Origin: Euglena gracilis
Lineage: Eukaryota; Euglenida; Euglenophyceae; Euglenales
Direction: 5' to 3'
Length of the DNA: 64,000 nt
NCBI GenBank assembly: GCA_039621445.1
Contig: CP154956.1
Location: forward strand, 39,892,553-39,956,552
The notes beneath the pieces are model-generated. The model did not search any database and had not been told where the DNA came from. It saw only the letters and a list, made by a program, of their open reading frames with translations. The position numbers and the translations under genes were made by a program. Each line of letters opens with the position of its first letter. The first letter of the stretch is position 1. Shown in pieces: positions 52,750 through 64,000 of this stretch.

Positions 52750-54049
52750 GAAGGGGGACAGAAATAAGGAGGCAGATGATGAGCGGCTCGCTTCTGCCTT
52801 TGCCCACTTGTTGGCAAATTGCAGTCAGCACTCTGTAAAATATGCAATCGGAAGATTCAGAACTGTGCACCTTCCTTCTGCGTCAGTAATACAGGGAAAA
52901 ACAGCAAAAAGAAACAAAAACAACCACCTGGTTTATGTGGGTGAAATTGGGGAAGTGAACATTTGTTTCTCCCCAATTGTCCAGGTTGCAGGGAAAAAGG
53001 CTGATATGGGTAAATCAGCAAGAAGCCTTTCTCCAGGTCGCTCCTCGTGACAGGCCATGGGCCACAGACCAGAAGGCGGAGGCCAACGGCCATGGCCTGG
53101 CAGTGAGACCTGGGATGGACAAGGAGGCAGGACTGCAGACCACCTGGCAAGGGTCAGTCAGCGCGCCATCCCAATGACTTCCCTTCGAGGTCACGGCCGG
53201 CAGAGCCCTCTCCAGTCTCGATGCGCCAAGAGCAAGGGAGCAGTCATGTGAAAAGCAGGTTCACACAGGGACATACAAGGTCAAGGCGGGGAGTTGCAGG
53301 GGGTCTAGGAAGAAATACATTTGGGGTGGTTTTGTGCGTGTGCACTTGCATGGCCTCCACAAGTTTGTCGAAGTGTCGTCGGTCAGAAGCGGGTGAAGCA
53401 CATCCAGTGACCCATCGCCCTCCAAACCGCCTCCCCAAACAAGACGTTTATGGTTGGAAGAAGAGATGATTCTGACGATTCTGGGAATATCACACTGCAC
53501 TTCTCACAAGAAATATGTTTTTTCTTCAACTTGGGAGCCAGCGAGGGAGGGAGGGGTCAGCCTTCAACTTCAAAGAGAGGACATTGCCAGGACAAAGCAT
53601 TCTGGATAAGATCACATTAGCTGGTCCCAGGTCATATTACCAACCAAATGGCTTAGTCCGAATAAAAAAAAAACCGCAAACAATGGCACTGCAGATGAGA
53701 GAATACTGAAAACAGAGATGCATCGAGCGTCAAATTCATGAAAAAAAAAAGAAACAAAATGTTGCAGAACTGTTGAAGAACATGAAATGGGTGGTGGTGG
53801 GAGTCTATGCCTCCCTATCGCATTCCCTCTGGAGTTTATGAAATGGCTGGACATTCTTGGAAGGTCGGTGTCCCTTTCAGCAATGTTGTCCAACATCGCA
53901 GTGCGTCTCCGGTGCCCTATGATGGCCCGAAAACATGGCATTTTCATCGCCACCAAATCCTTCCAATCGACATTTATGGGTCAGTTTGAAGCGCATCTGC
54001 AAGGCCGGGACCGCATTCTGAGGGCGGTGGCTAGCAGGTTCCTCACGGG
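52750..54049. other. Spacer between IFT144 and the glycosyltransferase-like gene
   Basis: 1.3 kb without recognised exons; both flanking genes read leftward. No polyadenylation signal or promoter motif could be identified, which is normal for kinetoplastid and euglenid type expression. Confidence 0.5.

Positions 54050-64000
<9,951 letters not shown>

Overview
The window is nuclear DNA of a flagellated protist, most likely a euglenid. Two things support this. The right 10 kb encodes the C-terminal half of the intraflagellar transport protein IFT144 (WDR19). Many introns here, in two separate genes, lack GT-AG ends and instead carry complementary trinucleotides at intron positions +4 to +6 and -8 to -6 (CAG/CTG most often, also CAC/GTG, GAT/ATC, TAC/GTA, GTG/CAC). 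That geometry is the published hallmark of euglenid nonconventional introns, and it sits beside ordinary GT-AG introns in the same genes. Exons are short (23-330 bp) and GC-rich. Introns are AT-rich or broken by very long G or C runs, and full of small inverted-repeat elements.

Layout. Positions 1 to about 9,960 are a satellite block. A roughly 162-bp tandem repeat is organised into arrays separated by spacers, and the whole is duplicated as two higher-order copies (1-4,984 and 4,985-9,515) plus a partial third. No gene is supported there. From about 10.2 kb to the right edge all recognisable exons lie on the minus strand, so genes read right to left.

Three minus-strand transcription units are proposed. 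(1) IFT144/WDR19, 64,000 to 54,050: thirteen exons, in phase throughout except at one junction, ending with the family's cysteine-rich zinc-binding tail; the N-terminal WD40 half lies outside the window. (2) A secreted or Golgi glycosyltransferase-like protein with a signal peptide, starting at 52,741 and followed exon by exon to about 37.4 kb. (3) From about 36.9 to 10.2 kb, a long series of small exons. Its first two thirds encode a sequon-rich, beta- and helix-rich ectodomain, then a membrane segment near 18.5 kb, then charged, proline-rich sequence that looks cytoplasmic. Units 2 and 3 may be one giant cell-surface protein; no reliable stop or start separates them.

Introns hold at least two terminal-inverted-repeat element families, a recurrent GCGC stem motif, degenerate copies of the satellite spacer, simple repeats ((CA)n, (GGAT)n, poly-A) and several strong hairpins. 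No tRNA, rRNA, CRISPR array or plus-strand gene was recognised. Exon boundaries in units 1 and 2 are mostly base-resolved by reading frame plus the pairing rule; most of those in unit 3 are approximate.
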